Positions 24,301 through 36,127 of a stretch of DNA of 64,000 nt are shown one piece after another. A model generated the notes under the pieces. The model did no database searches. It was not told the origin of the DNA and was given only the letters and a program-made list of their open reading frames with translations. The number at the start of each line of letters is the position of its first letter. The first letter of the stretch is position 1. The translations under genes and the position numbers were made by a program. Source of the stretch: Hydractinia symbiolongicarpus. Its lineage: Eukaryota > Cnidaria > Hydrozoa > Anthoathecata > Hydractiniidae. Location: the NCBI RefSeq assembly GCF_029227915.1, contig NC_079881.1:26699501-26763500 (forward strand). Reading direction: 5' to 3'.

Positions 24301-25044
24301 AAACATTTTTGAAAACTACAAGTCTCATGCGTTTTAGTGGTGAAAAAAAAATTAAAAAAATCGTTTGGGAAATGAGTTTACTCCCTGGGTACTTTCTTTG
24401 TATACATTCGACTACACGGGCCAAGCCCTGGATTTAGGGGAAATCGCTGGTTTTCGTTTCCCGGCGATTAAACCTCTTTCATTAAGCGTCTCATCAAAAA
24501 TGAAAACAATTTCGAAAACTACAAGTCTCATGCGTTTTAGTGGTGAAAAAATATTTTAAAAAATCGTTCGGGAAATGAGTTTACTTCCTGGGTACTTTCT
24601 TTGTATACTTTTGACTATACGGGCCGAGTCCGGGATTTACGGGAAATCGCGGGTTTTCGTTTGCCGGCGATTAAACTTCTTTTATTCAGCGTCCGGTCAA
24701 AAATGAAAACATTTTTGAAAACTACAAGTCTCATGCATTTTAGTGGTGAAAAAATAATATAAAAAATCGTTCGGGAAATGAGTTTACTCCCTGGGTACTT
24801 TCTTTGTATACTTTTGACTATACGGGTCGAGTCCGGGATTTACGGGAAATCGCGGGTTTTCGTTTGCCGGCGATTAAATTTATTTTATTCAGCGTCTCAT
24901 CAAAAATGAAAACATTTTTAAAAACTACAAGTCTCATGGGATTTAGTGGTGAAAAGATAATTTAAAACATCGTTCTGGAAATGAGTTTACTCACAGGGTA
25001 CTTTCTTTGTATACATTCGACTATACGGGACAAGCCCGGGATTT
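21309..25044. repeat. Mixed hexamer and pentamer satellite block
   Basis: A markers divide this block into an 8-monomer interval (21309-22931, one base short), a hexamer (22932-24149) and a pentamer (24150-25164). The hexamer has the order A, B', B, then two C/D-like monomers, then E. Bases about 21830-24120 are the source or sister of 29745-32035. The one-base loss is in CAGGGTACTTTTTTGTATAC near 22765. Confidence 0.82.
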
Positions 25045-25703
25045 AAGGGAAATCGCTGGTTTTCGTTTACCGGCGATTAAACCTCTTTCATTAAGCGTCT
25101 CATTAAAAATGAAAACATTTTTGAAAACTACAAGTCTCATTCGTTCTAGTGGTGCGTAAATAATTTGAAAAATCGTTCGGGAAATCAGTTTACTCCTTGG
25201 GTACTTTCTTTATATACATTCAACTATACGGGCCAAGCCTGGGATTTACGGGAAATCGCGTGTTTTCGTTTGCCGGCGATTAAACTTCTTTTATTCAGCG
25301 TCTCATCAAAAATGAAAACATTTTTGAAAACTACAAGTCTCATGCGTTTTAGTGGTGAAAAAAAAATTAAAAAAATCGATCGGGAAATGAGTTTACTCCC
25401 TGGGTACTTTCTTTGTATACATTCGACTACACGGGCCAAGCCCTGGATTTAGGGGAAATCGCTGGTTTTCGTTTCCCGGCGATTAAACCTCTTTCATTAA
25501 GCGTCTCATCAAAAATGAAAACAATTTTGAAAACTACAAGTCTCATGCGTTTTAGTGGTGAAAAAATATTTTAAAAAATCGTTCGGGAAATGAGTTTACT
25601 TGCTGGGTACTTTCTTTGTATTCTTTTGACTATACGGGCCGAGTCCGGGATTTACGGAAAATCGCGGGTTTTCGTTTGCCGGCGATTAAACTTCTTTTAC
25701 TCA

Positions 25704-27530
25704 GCGTCCGATCAAAAATGAAAACATTTTTGAAAACTACAAGTCTCATGCGTTTTAGTGGTGAAAAAATAATATAAAAAATCGTTCGGGAAATGAGTTT
25801 ACTCCCTGGGTACTTTCTTTGTATACTTTTGACTATACGGGTCGAGTCCGGGTTTTACGGGAAATCGCGGGTTTTCGTTTGCCGGCGATTAAACTTCTTT
25901 TATTCAGCGTCTCATCAAAAATGAAAACATTTTTAAAAACTACAAGTCTCGTGGGCTTTAGTGGTGAAAAGATAATTTAAAACATCGTTCTGGAAATGAG
26001 TTTACTCACAGGGTACTTTCTTTGTATGCATTCGACTTTACGGGACAAGCCCGGGATTTACGGGAAATCGCTGGTTTTCGTTTACCGGCGATTAAACCTC
26101 TTTCATTAAGCGTCTCATTAAAAATGAAAACATTTTTGAAAACTACAAGTCTCATGCGTTTTAGTGGTGAAAAAATAATTTAAAAAATCGTTCGGGAAAT
26201 GAGTTTACTCCCTGGGTACTTTCTTTGTATACTTTTGACTATACGGGCCGAGTCCGGGGTTTACGGGAAATGGCGGGTTTTCGTTTGCCGGCGATTAAAC
26301 TTCTTTTATTCAGCGTCTCATCAAAAATGAAAACATTTCTAAAAACTACAAGTCTCATGCGTTTTAGTGGTGAAAAAATAATATAAAAAATCGTTCGGGA
26401 AATGAGTTTACTCCCTGGGTACTTTCTTTGTATACTTTTGACTATACGGGTCGAGTCCGGGATTTACGGGAAATCGCGGGTTTTCGTTTGCCGGCGATTA
26501 AACTTCTTTTATTCAGCGTCTCATCAAAAATGAAAACATTTTTAAAAACTACAAGTCTCGTGGGCTTTAGTGGTGAAAAGATAATTTAAAACATCGTTCT
26601 GGAAATGAGTTTACTCACAGGGTACTTTCTTTGTATGCATTCGACTTTACGGGACAAGCCCGGGATTTACGGGAAATCGCTGGTTTTCGTTTACCGGCGA
26701 TTAAACCTCTTTCATTAAGCGTCTCATTAAAAATGAAAACATTTTTGAAAACTACAAGTCTCATGCGTTTTAGTGGTGAAAAAATAATTTAAAAAATCGT
26801 TCGGGAAATGAGTTTACTCCCTGGGTACTTTCTTTGTATACTTTTGACTATACGGGCCGAGTCCGGGGTTTACGGGAAATGGCGGGTTTTCGTTTGCCGG
26901 CGATTAAACTTCTTTTATTCAGCGTCCGATCAAAAATGAAAACATTTTTGAAAACTACAAGTCTCATGCGTTTTAGTGGTGAAAAAATAATATAAAAAAT
27001 CGTTCGGGAAATGAGTTTACTCCCTGGGTACTTTCTTTGTATACTTTTGACTATACGGGTCGAGTCCGGGATTTACGGGAAATCGCGGGTTTTCGTTTGC
27101 CGGCGATTAAACTTCTTTTATTCAGCGTCTCATCAAAAATGAAAACATTTTTAAAAACTACAAGTCTCGTGGGCTTTAGTGGTGAAAAGATAATTTAAAA
27201 CATCGTTCTGGAAATGAGTTTACTCACAGGGTACTTTCTTTGTATGCATTCGACTTTACGGGACAAGCCCGGGATTTACGGGAAATCGCTGGTTTTCGTT
27301 TACCGGCGATTAAACCTCTTTCATTAAGCGTCTCATTAAAAATGAAAACATTTTTGAAAACTACAAGTCTCATGCGTTTTAGTGGTGAAAAAATAATTTA
27401 AAAAATCGTTCGGGAAATGAGTTTACTCCCTGGGTACTTTCTTTGTATACTTTTGACTATACGGGCCGAGTCCGGGGTTTACGGGAAATGGCGGGTTTTC
27501 GTTTGCCGGCGATTAAACTTCTTTTATTCA
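25704..27530. repeat. Trimer HOR, three copies of 609 bp (first set)
   Basis: Three successive three-monomer units start at 25704, 26313 and 26922. Each contains a GGGTCGAGTCC monomer, then CGTGGGCTTTAGTGG followed by GTATGCATTCGACTTTACGG, then a monomer with GGGGTTTACGGGAAATGGCG. The ATGCATTCGACTTTAC tag lies at about 26027, 26636 and 27245, exactly 609 apart. 609 is also the shortest distance at which a reading frame could repeat, but no frame stays open through it. Confidence 0.92.
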
Positions 27531-28544
27531 GCGTCTCATCAAAAATGAAAACATTTCTAAAAACTACAAGTCTCGTGCGTTTTAGAGGTGAAAAAATAAT
27601 TTAAAAAATCGTTCGGGAAATGAGTTTACTCCCTGGGTACTTTCTTTGTATACTTTTGACTATACCGGTCGAGTCCGGGATTTACAAGAAATCGCGGGTT
27701 TTCGTTTGCCGGCGATTAAACTTCTTTTATTCAGCGTCTCATCAAAAATGAAAACAATTTTAAAAACTACAAGTCTCATGGGATTTAGTGGTGAAAAGAT
27801 AATTTAAAACATCGTTTTGGAAATGAGTTTACTCACAGGGTACTTTTTTGTATACATTCGACTATACGGGACAAGCCCGGGATTTAAGGGAAATCGCTGG
27901 TTTTCGTTTACCGGCGATTAAACCTCTTTCATTAAGCGTCTCATTAAAAATGAAAACATTTTTGAAAACTACAAGTCTCATTCGTTCTAGTGGTGCGTAA
28001 ATAATTTGAAAAATCGTTCGGGAAATCAGTTTACTCCTTGGGTACTTTCTTTATATACATTCAACTATACGGGCCAAGCCTGGGATTTACGGGAAATCGC
28101 GTGTTTTCGTTTGCCGGCGATTAAACTTCTTTTATTCAGCGTCTCATCAAAAATGAAAACATTTTTGAAAACTACAAGTCTCATGCGTTTTAGTGGTGAA
28201 AAAAAAATTAAAAAAATCGATCGGGAAATGAGTTTACTCCCTGGGTACTTTCTTTGTATACATTCGACTACACGGGCCAAGCCCTGGATTTAGGGGAAAT
28301 CGCTGGTTTTCGTTTCCCGGCGATTAAACCTCTTTCATTAAGCGTCTCATCAAAAATGAAAACAATTTTGAAAACTACAAGTCTCATGCGTTTTAGTGGT
28401 GAAAAAATATTTTAAAAAATCGTTCGGGAAATGAGTTTACTTGCTGGGTACTTTCTTTGTATTCTTTTGACTATACGGGCCGAGTCCGGGATTTACGGAA
28501 AATCGCGGGTTTTCGTTTGCCGGCGATTAAACTTCTTTTACTCA

Positions 28545-30371
28545 GCGTCCGATCAAAAATGAAAACATTTTTGAAAACTACAAGTCTCATGCGTTTTAGT
28601 GGTGAAAAAATAATATAAAAAATCGTTCGGGAAATGAGTTTACTCCCTGGGTACTTTCTTTGTATACTTTTGACTATACGGGTCGAGTCCGGGTTTTACG
28701 GGAAATCGCGGGTTTTCGTTTGCCGGCGATTAAACTTCTTTTATTCAGCGTCTCATCAAAAATGAAAACATTTTTAAAAACTACAAGTCTCGTGGGCTTT
28801 AGTGGTGAAAAGATAATTTAAAACATCGTTCTGGAAATGAGTTTACTCACAGGGTACTTTCTTTGTATGCATTCGACTTTACGGGACAAGCCCGGGATTT
28901 ACGGGAAATCGCTGGTTTTCGTTTACCGGCGATTAAACCTCTTTCATTAAGCGTCTCATTAAAAATGAAAACATTTTTGAAAACTACAAGTCTCATGCGT
29001 TTTAGTGGTGAAAAAATAATTTAAAAAATCGTTCGGGAAATGAGTTTACTCCCTGGGTACTTTCTTTGTATACTTTTGACTATACGGGCCGAGTCCGGGG
29101 TTTACGGGAAATGGCGGGTTTTCGTTTGCCGGCGATTAAACTTCTTTTATTCAGCGTCTCATCAAAAATGAAAACATTTCTAAAAACTACAAGTCTCATG
29201 CGTTTTAGTGGTGAAAAAATAATATAAAAAATCGTTCGGGAAATGAGTTTACTCCCTGGGTACTTTCTTTGTATACTTTTGACTATACGGGTCGAGTCCG
29301 GGATTTACGGGAAATCGCGGGTTTTCGTTTGCCGGCGATTAAACTTCTTTTATTCAGCGTCTCATCAAAAATGAAAACATTTTTAAAAACTACAAGTCTC
29401 GTGGGCTTTAGTGGTGAAAAGATAATTTAAAACATCGTTCTGGAAATGAGTTTACTCACAGGGTACTTTCTTTGTATGCATTCGACTTTACGGGACAAGC
29501 CCGGGATTTACGGGAAATCGCTGGTTTTCGTTTACCGGCGATTAAACCTCTTTCATTAAGCGTCTCATTAAAAATGAAAACATTTTTGAAAACTACAAGT
29601 CTCATGCGTTTTAGTGGTGAAAAAATAATTTAAAAAATCGTTCGGGAAATGAGTTTACTCCCTGGGTACTTTCTTTGTATACTTTTGACTATACGGGCCG
29701 AGTCCGGGGTTTACGGGAAATGGCGGGTTTTCGTTTGCCGGCGATTAAACTTCTTTTATTCAGCGTCCGATCAAAAATGAAAACATTTTTGAAAACTACA
29801 AGTCTCATGCGTTTTAGTGGTGAAAAAATAATATAAAAAATCGTTCGGGAAATGAGTTTACTCCCTGGGTACTTTCTTTGTATACTTTTGACTATACGGG
29901 TCGAGTTCGGGATTTACGGGAAATCGCGGGTTTTCGTTTGCCGGCGATTAAACTTCTTTTATTCAGCGTCTCATCAAAAATGAAAACATTTTTAAAAACT
30001 ACAAGTCTCGTGGGCTTTAGTGGTGAAAAGATAATTTAAAACATCGTTCTGGAAATGAGTTTACTCACAGGGTACTTTCTTTGTATGCATTCGACTTTAC
30101 GGGACAAGCCCGGGATTTACGGGAAATCGCTGGTTTTCGTTTACCGGCGATTAAACCTCTTTCATTAAGCGTCTCATTAAAAATGAAAACATTTTTGAAA
30201 ACTACAAGTCTCATGCGTTTTAGTGGTGAAAAAATAATTTAAAAAATCGTTCGGGAAATGAGTTTACTCCCTGGGTACTTTCTTTGTATACTTTTGACTA
30301 TACGGGCCGAGTCCGGGGTTTACGGGAAATGGCGGGTTTTCGTTTGCCGGCGATTAAACTTCTTTTATTCA
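28545..30371. repeat. Trimer HOR, three copies of 609 bp (second set)
   Basis: This is the copy of the first trimer set carried in the second 2841-bp unit. The ATGCATTCGACTTTAC tag recurs about 2841 bp after each of the first three. The trimer expansion therefore came before the 14-monomer duplication, since both copies contain the same number of trimers. Confidence 0.9.
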
Positions 30372-32035
30372 GCGTCTCATCAAAAATGAAAACATTTCTA
30401 AAAACTACAAGTCTCGTGCGTTTTAGAGGTGAAAAAATAATTTAAAAAATCGTTCGGGAAATGAGTTTACTCCCTGGGTACTTTCTTTGTATACTTTTGA
30501 CTATACCGGTCGAGTCCGGGATTTACAAGAAATCGCGGGTTTTCGTTTGCCGGCGATTAAACTTCTTTTATTCAGCGTCTCATCAAAAATGAAAACAATT
30601 TTAAAAACTACAAGTCTCATGGGATTTAGTGGTGAAAAGATAATTTAAAACATCGTTTTGGAAATGAGTTTACTCACAGGGTACTTTTTTGTATACATTC
30701 GACTATACGGGACAAGCCCGGGATTTACGGGAAATTGCTGGTTTTCGTTTACCGGCGATTAAACCTCTTTCATTAAGCGTCTCATTAAAAATGAAAACAT
30801 TTTTGAAAACTACAAGTCTCATTCGTTCTAGTGGTGCAGAAATAATTTGAAAAATCGTTCGGGAAATCGGTTTACTCCTTGGGTACTTTTTTTATATAAA
30901 TTCAACTACACGGGCCAAGCCTGGGATTTACGGGAAATCGCGGGTTTTCGTTTGCCGGCGATTAAACTTCTTTTATTCAGCGTCTCATCAAAAATGAAAA
31001 CATTTTTGAAAACTACAAGTCTTATGCGTTTTAGTGGTGAAAAAGTTATTTAAAAAATCGTTCTGGAAATGAGTTTACTCACAGGGCTTTTTCTTTGTAT
31101 ACATTCGACTATACGGGCCAAGCCCGGGATTTACGGGAAATCGCGGGTTTTCGTTTGCCGGCGATTAAACCTCTTTCATTAAGCGTCTCATCAAAAATGA
31201 AAACATTTCTGAAAACTACAAGTCTCATGCGTTTTAGTGGTGAAAAAAAAATTAAAAAAATCGTTCGGGAAATGAGTTTACTCCCTAGGTACTTTCTTTG
31301 TATACATTCGACTACACGGGCCAAGCCCTGGATTTAGGGGAAATCGCTGGTTTTCGTTTGCCGGCGATTAAACCTCTTTCATTAAACGTCTCATCAAAAA
31401 TGAAAACAATTTTAAAAACTACAAGTCTCATGCGTTTTAGTGGTGAAAAAATAATTTAAAAAATCGTTCGGGAAATGAGTTTACTCCCTGGGTACTTTCT
31501 TTGTATACTTTTGACTATACGGGTCGAGTCCGGGATTTACGGGAAATCGCGGGTTTTCGTTTGCCGGCGATTAAACTTCTTTTATTCAGCGTCCGATCAA
31601 ACATGAAAACATTTTTGAAAACTACAAGTCTCATGCGTTTTAGTGGTGAAAAAATAATATAAAAAATCGTTCGGGAAATGAGTTTACTCCCTGGGTACTT
31701 TCTTTGTATACTTTTGACTATACGGGTCGAGTCCGGGATTTACGGGAAACCGCGGGTTTTCGTTTGCCGGCGATTAAACTTCTTTTATTCAGCGTCTCAT
31801 CAAAAATGAAAACATTTTTAAAAACTACAAGTCTCGTGGGCTTTAGTGGTGAAAAGATAATTTAAAACATCGTTCTGGAAATGAGTTTACTCACAGGGTA
31901 CTTTCTTTGTATACATTCGACTATACGGGACAAGCCCGGGATTTACGGGAAATCGCTGGTTTTCGTTTACCGGCGATTAAACCTCTTTCATTAAGCGTCT
32001 CATTAAAAATGAAAACATTTTTGAAAACTACAAGT
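29745..32035. repeat. Segmental copy of 21830-24120 (offset 7915)
   Basis: The offset is 39 monomers minus 2 bp. Shared tags are the TTTTTTATATAAATTC A-type monomer (22970 and 30885), CCCTAGGTAC, CATTAAACGTCTC and GGGAAACCGCGGG. Differences are single bases such as TATATGGG near 24008 against TATACGGG near 31923. Homology stops near 24120/32035, where one copy continues with CATTCGTTC and the other with CATGCGTTT. Confidence 0.85.
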
Positions 32036-34659
32036 CTCATGCGTTTTAGTGGTGAAAAAATAATTTAAAAAATCGTTCGGGAAATGAGTTTACTCCCTGG
32101 GTACTTTCTTTGTATACTTTTGATTATACGGGCCGAGTCCGGGGTTTACGGGAAATGGCGGGTTTTCGTTTGCCGGCGATTAAACTTCTTTTATTCAGCG
32201 TCTCATAAAAAATGAAAACATTTTTGAAAACTAAGAGTCTTATGCGTTTTAGTGGTGAAAAAAAAAATTTAAAAAATCGTTTGGGAAATGAGTTTACTCC
32301 CTGGGTACTTTCTTTGTATACTTTTAACTATACGGGTCGAGTCCGGGAGTTACAGGAAATCGCGGGTTTTCGTTTGCCGGCGATTAAACTTCTTTTATTC
32401 AGCGTCTCATCAAAAATGAAAACATTTTTGAAAACTACAAGTTTCGTGCGTTTTAGTGGTGAAAAAATAATTTAAAAAATCGTTCGGGAAATGAGTTTAC
32501 TCCCTGGGTACTTTCTTTGTATACTTTTGACTATACGGGTCGAGTCCGGGATTTACGGGAAATCGCGGGTTTTCGTTTGCCGGCGATTAAACTTCTTTTA
32601 TTCAGCGTCTCATCAAAAATGAAAACATTTTTAAAAACTACAAGTCTCATGGGACTTAGTGGTGAAAAGATAATTTAAAACATCGTTCTGGAAATGAGTT
32701 TACTCACAGGGTACTTTCTTTGTATACATTCGACTATACCGGACAAGCCCGGGATTTACGGGAAATCGCTGGTTTTCGTTTACCGGCGATTAAACCTCTT
32801 TCATTAAGCGTCTCATTAAAAATGAAAACATTTTTGAAAACTACAAGTCTCATTCGTTCTAGTGGTGCAGAAATAATTTGAAAAATCGTTCGGGAAATCG
32901 GTTTACTCCTTGGGTACTTTTTTTATATAAATTCAACTATGCGGGCCAAGCCTGGGATTTACGGGAAATCGCGGGTTTTCGTTTGCCGGCGATTAAACTT
33001 CTTTTATTCAGCGTCTCATCAAAAATGAAAACATTTTTAAAAACTACAAGTCTCATGGGACTTAGTGGTGAAAAGATAATTTAAAACATCGTTCTGGAAA
33101 TGAGTTTACTCACAGGGTACTTTCTTTGTATACATTCGACTATACCGGACAAGCCCGGGATTTACGGGAAATCGCTGGTTTTCGTTTACCGGCGATTAAA
33201 CCTCTTTCATTAAGCGTCTCATTAAAAATGAAAACATTTTTGAAAACTACAAGTCTCATTCGTTCTAGTGGTGCAGAAATAATTTGAAAAATCGTTCGGG
33301 AAATCGGTTTACTCCTTGGGCACTTTTTTTATATAAATTCAACTATGCGGGCCAAGCCTGGGATTTACGGGAAATCGCGGGTTTTCGTTTGCCGGCGATT
33401 AAACTTCTTTTATTCAGCGTCTCATCAAAAATGAAAACATTTTTGAAAACTACAAGTCTTATGCGTTTTAGTGGTGAAAAAAAAATTAAAAAAATCGTTC
33501 GGGAAATGAGTTTACTCCCTAGGTACTTTCTTTGTATACATTCGACTACACGGGCCAAGCCCTGGATTTAGGGGAAATCGCTGGTTTTCGTTTGCCGGCG
33601 ATTAAACCTCTTTCATTAAACGTCTCATCAAAAATGAAAACAATTTTGAAAACTACAAGTCTCATGCGCTTTAGTGGTGAAAAAATAATTTAAAAAATCG
33701 TTCGGGAAATGAGTTTACTCCCTGGGTACTTTCTTTGTATACTTTTGACTATACGGGTCGAGTCCGGGATTTACGGGATATCGCGGGTTTTCGTTTGCCG
33801 GCGATTAAACTTCTTTTATTCATCGTCCGATCAAAAATGAAAACATTTTTGAAAACTACAAGTCTCATGCGTTTTAGTGGTGAAAAAATAATATAAAAAA
33901 TCGTTCGGGAAATGAGTTTACTCCCTGGGTACTTTCTTTGTATACTTTTGACTATACGGGTCGAGTCCGGGATTTACGGGAAACCGCGGGTTTTCGTTTG
34001 CCGGCGATTAAACTTCTTTTATTCAGCGTCTCATCAAAAATGAAAACATTTTTAAAAACTACAAGTCTCGTGGGCTTTAGTGGTGAAAAGATAATTTAAA
34101 ACATCGTTCTGGAAATGAGTTTACTCACAGGGTACTTTCTTTGTATACATTCGACTATACGGGACAAGCCCGGGATTTACGGGAAATCGCTGGTTTTCGT
34201 TTACCGGCGATTAAACCTCTTTCATTAAGCGTCTCATTAAAAATGAAAACATTTTTGAAAACTACAAGTCTCATGCGTTTTAGTGGTGAAAAAATAATTT
34301 AAAAAATCGTTCGGGAAATGAGTTTACTCCCTGGGTACTTTCTTTGTATACTTTTGATTATACGGGCCGAGTCCGGGGTTTACGGGAAATGGCGGGTTTT
34401 CGTTTGCCGGCGATTAAACTTCTTTTATTCAGCGTCTCATCAAAAATGAAAACATTTTTGAAAACTAAGAGTCTCATGCGTTTTAGTGGTGAAAAAAAAA
34501 AATTTAAAAAATCGTTTGGGAAATGATTTTACTCCCTGGGTACTTTCTTTGTATACTTTTAACTATACGGGTCGAGTCCGGGATTTACGGGAAATCGCGG
34601 GTTTTCGTTTGCCGGCGATTAAACTTCTTTTATTCAGCGTCTCATCAAAAATGAAAACA
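31215..34659. repeat. 11-monomer-offset duplication (2234 bp)
   Basis: About 31215-32425 matches about 33449-34659 at offset 2234 (11 x 203 plus 1). The extra base is in the A run of GAAAAAAAAAATTT near 32265. Shared tags include CCCTAGGTAC, CATTAAACGTCTC, GGGAAACCGCGGG, CTAAGAGTCT and a TTGATTATACGGG change. Beyond 34659 the right copy skips one monomer relative to the left. Confidence 0.82.
32556..33442. repeat. Tandem dimer duplication, 406-bp period
   Basis: About 32556-33036 recurs as 32962-33442 at offset 406. Shared private features are CATGGGACTTAGTGG, TATACCGGACAAG and TTTTTTATATAAATTC with ACTATGCGGG. A single difference is GGGTACTTTTTTT near 32912 against GGGCACTTTTTTT near 33318. 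The second copy then changes into a B-type monomer. This is the smallest recent duplication with clear ends. Confidence 0.88.
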
Positions 34660-36127
34660 TTTTTAAAAACTACAAGTCTCATGGGACTTAGTGGTGAAAA
34701 GATAATTTAAAACATCGTTCTGGAAATGAGTTTACTCACAGGGTACTTTCTTTGTATACATTCGACTATACCGGACAAGCCCGGGATTTACGGGAAATCG
34801 CTGGTTTTCGTTTACCGGCGATTAAACTTCTTTCATTAAGCGTCTCATCAAAAATGAAAACAAGTTTGAAAACTAAAAGTCTCATGCGTTTTAGTGGTGA
34901 AAAAAAAATTTAAAAAATCGTTCGGGAAATGAGTTTACTCCCTGTGTACTTTCTTTGTATACTTTTGACTATACGGGCCAATCCCGGGATTTACGGGAAA
35001 TCGCGGGTTTTCTTTTGCCGGCGATTAAACCTCTTTCATTAAGCGTCTCATCAAAAATGAAAACAATTTTGAAAACTACAAGTCTCATGCGTTTTAGTGG
35101 TGAAAAAATAATTTAAAAAATCGTTCGGGAAATGAGTTTACTCCCTGGGTACTTTCTTTGTATACTTTTGACTATACGGGCCGAGTCCGGGATTTACGGG
35201 AAATCGCGGGTTTTTGTTTGCCGGCGATTAAACTTCTTTTATTCAGCGTCCGATCAAAAATAAAAACATTTTTGAAAACTACAAGTCTCATGCGTTTTAG
35301 TGGTGAAAAAATAATATAAAAAATCGTTCTGGAAATGAGTTTACTCACAGGGTACTTTCTTTGTATACATTCGAATATACGGGACAAGCCCGGGATTTAC
35401 GGGAAATCGCTGGTTTTCGTTCACCGGCGATTAAACCTCTTTCATTAAGCGTCTCATTAAAAATGAAAACATTTTTGAAAACTACAAGTCTCATGCGTTT
35501 TAGTGGTGAAAAAATAATTTAAAAAATCGTTCGGGAAATGAGTTTACTCCCTGGGTACTTTCTTTGTATACTTTTGATTATACGGGCCGAGTCCGGGGTT
35601 TACGGGAAATGGCGGGTTTTCGTTTGCCGGCGATTAAACTTCTTTTATTCAGCGTCTCATGAAAAATGAAAACATTTTTGAAAACTAAAAGTCTCATGCG
35701 TTTTAGTAGTGAAAAAAAAATTTAAAAAATCGTTTGGGAAATGAGTTTACTCCCTGGGTACTTTCTTTGTATACTTTTAACTATACGGGTCGAGTCCGGG
35801 ATTTACGGGAAATCGCGGGTTTTCGTTTGCCGGCGATTAAACTTCTTTTATTCAGCGACTCATCAAAAATGAAAACATTTTTAAAAACTACAAGTCTCAT
35901 GGGACTTAGTGGTGAAAAGATAATTTAAAACATCGTTCTGGAAATGAGTTTACTCACAGGTTACTTTCTTTGTATACATTCGACTATACCGGACAAGCCC
36001 GGGATTTACGGGAAATCGCTGGTTTTCGTTTACCGGCGATTAAACCTCTTTCATTAAGCGTCTCAATAAAAAAGAAAACATTTTTGAAAACTACAAGTCT
36101 CATTCGTTCTAGTGGTGCAGAAATAAT
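34660..36127. repeat. Satellite transition block
   Basis: These are about seven monomers without a clear HOR. They mix left-half forms (GTTCTGGAAATGAG with CTCACAGG) with forms that become common to the right, such as TATACCGGACAAG and the GTCTCAATAAAA variant near 36060. Private changes include GATTATACGGG, TCGAATATACGGG and CAGCGACTC. Nothing other than satellite is present. Confidence 0.75.

Larger units (their letters stand above)
25045..30710. repeat. 14-monomer tandem duplication, 2841-bp period
   Basis: About 25045-27885 recurs as 27886 to about 30710 at offset 2841 (14 x 203 minus 1). Shared rare features are TTACTTGCTGGG, TTTTACTCAGCG, CGGGTTTTACGGG, TATACCGGTCGAG and TTTACAAGAAATCG. 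One visible difference is GAGTTCGGG near 29905 against GAGTCCGGG near 27065. The internal joint is a hybrid monomer near 27850-27886: its left part has TACTTTTTTG like 22765 and 30682, and its right part has GATTTAAGGG like 25041. Confidence 0.9.
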
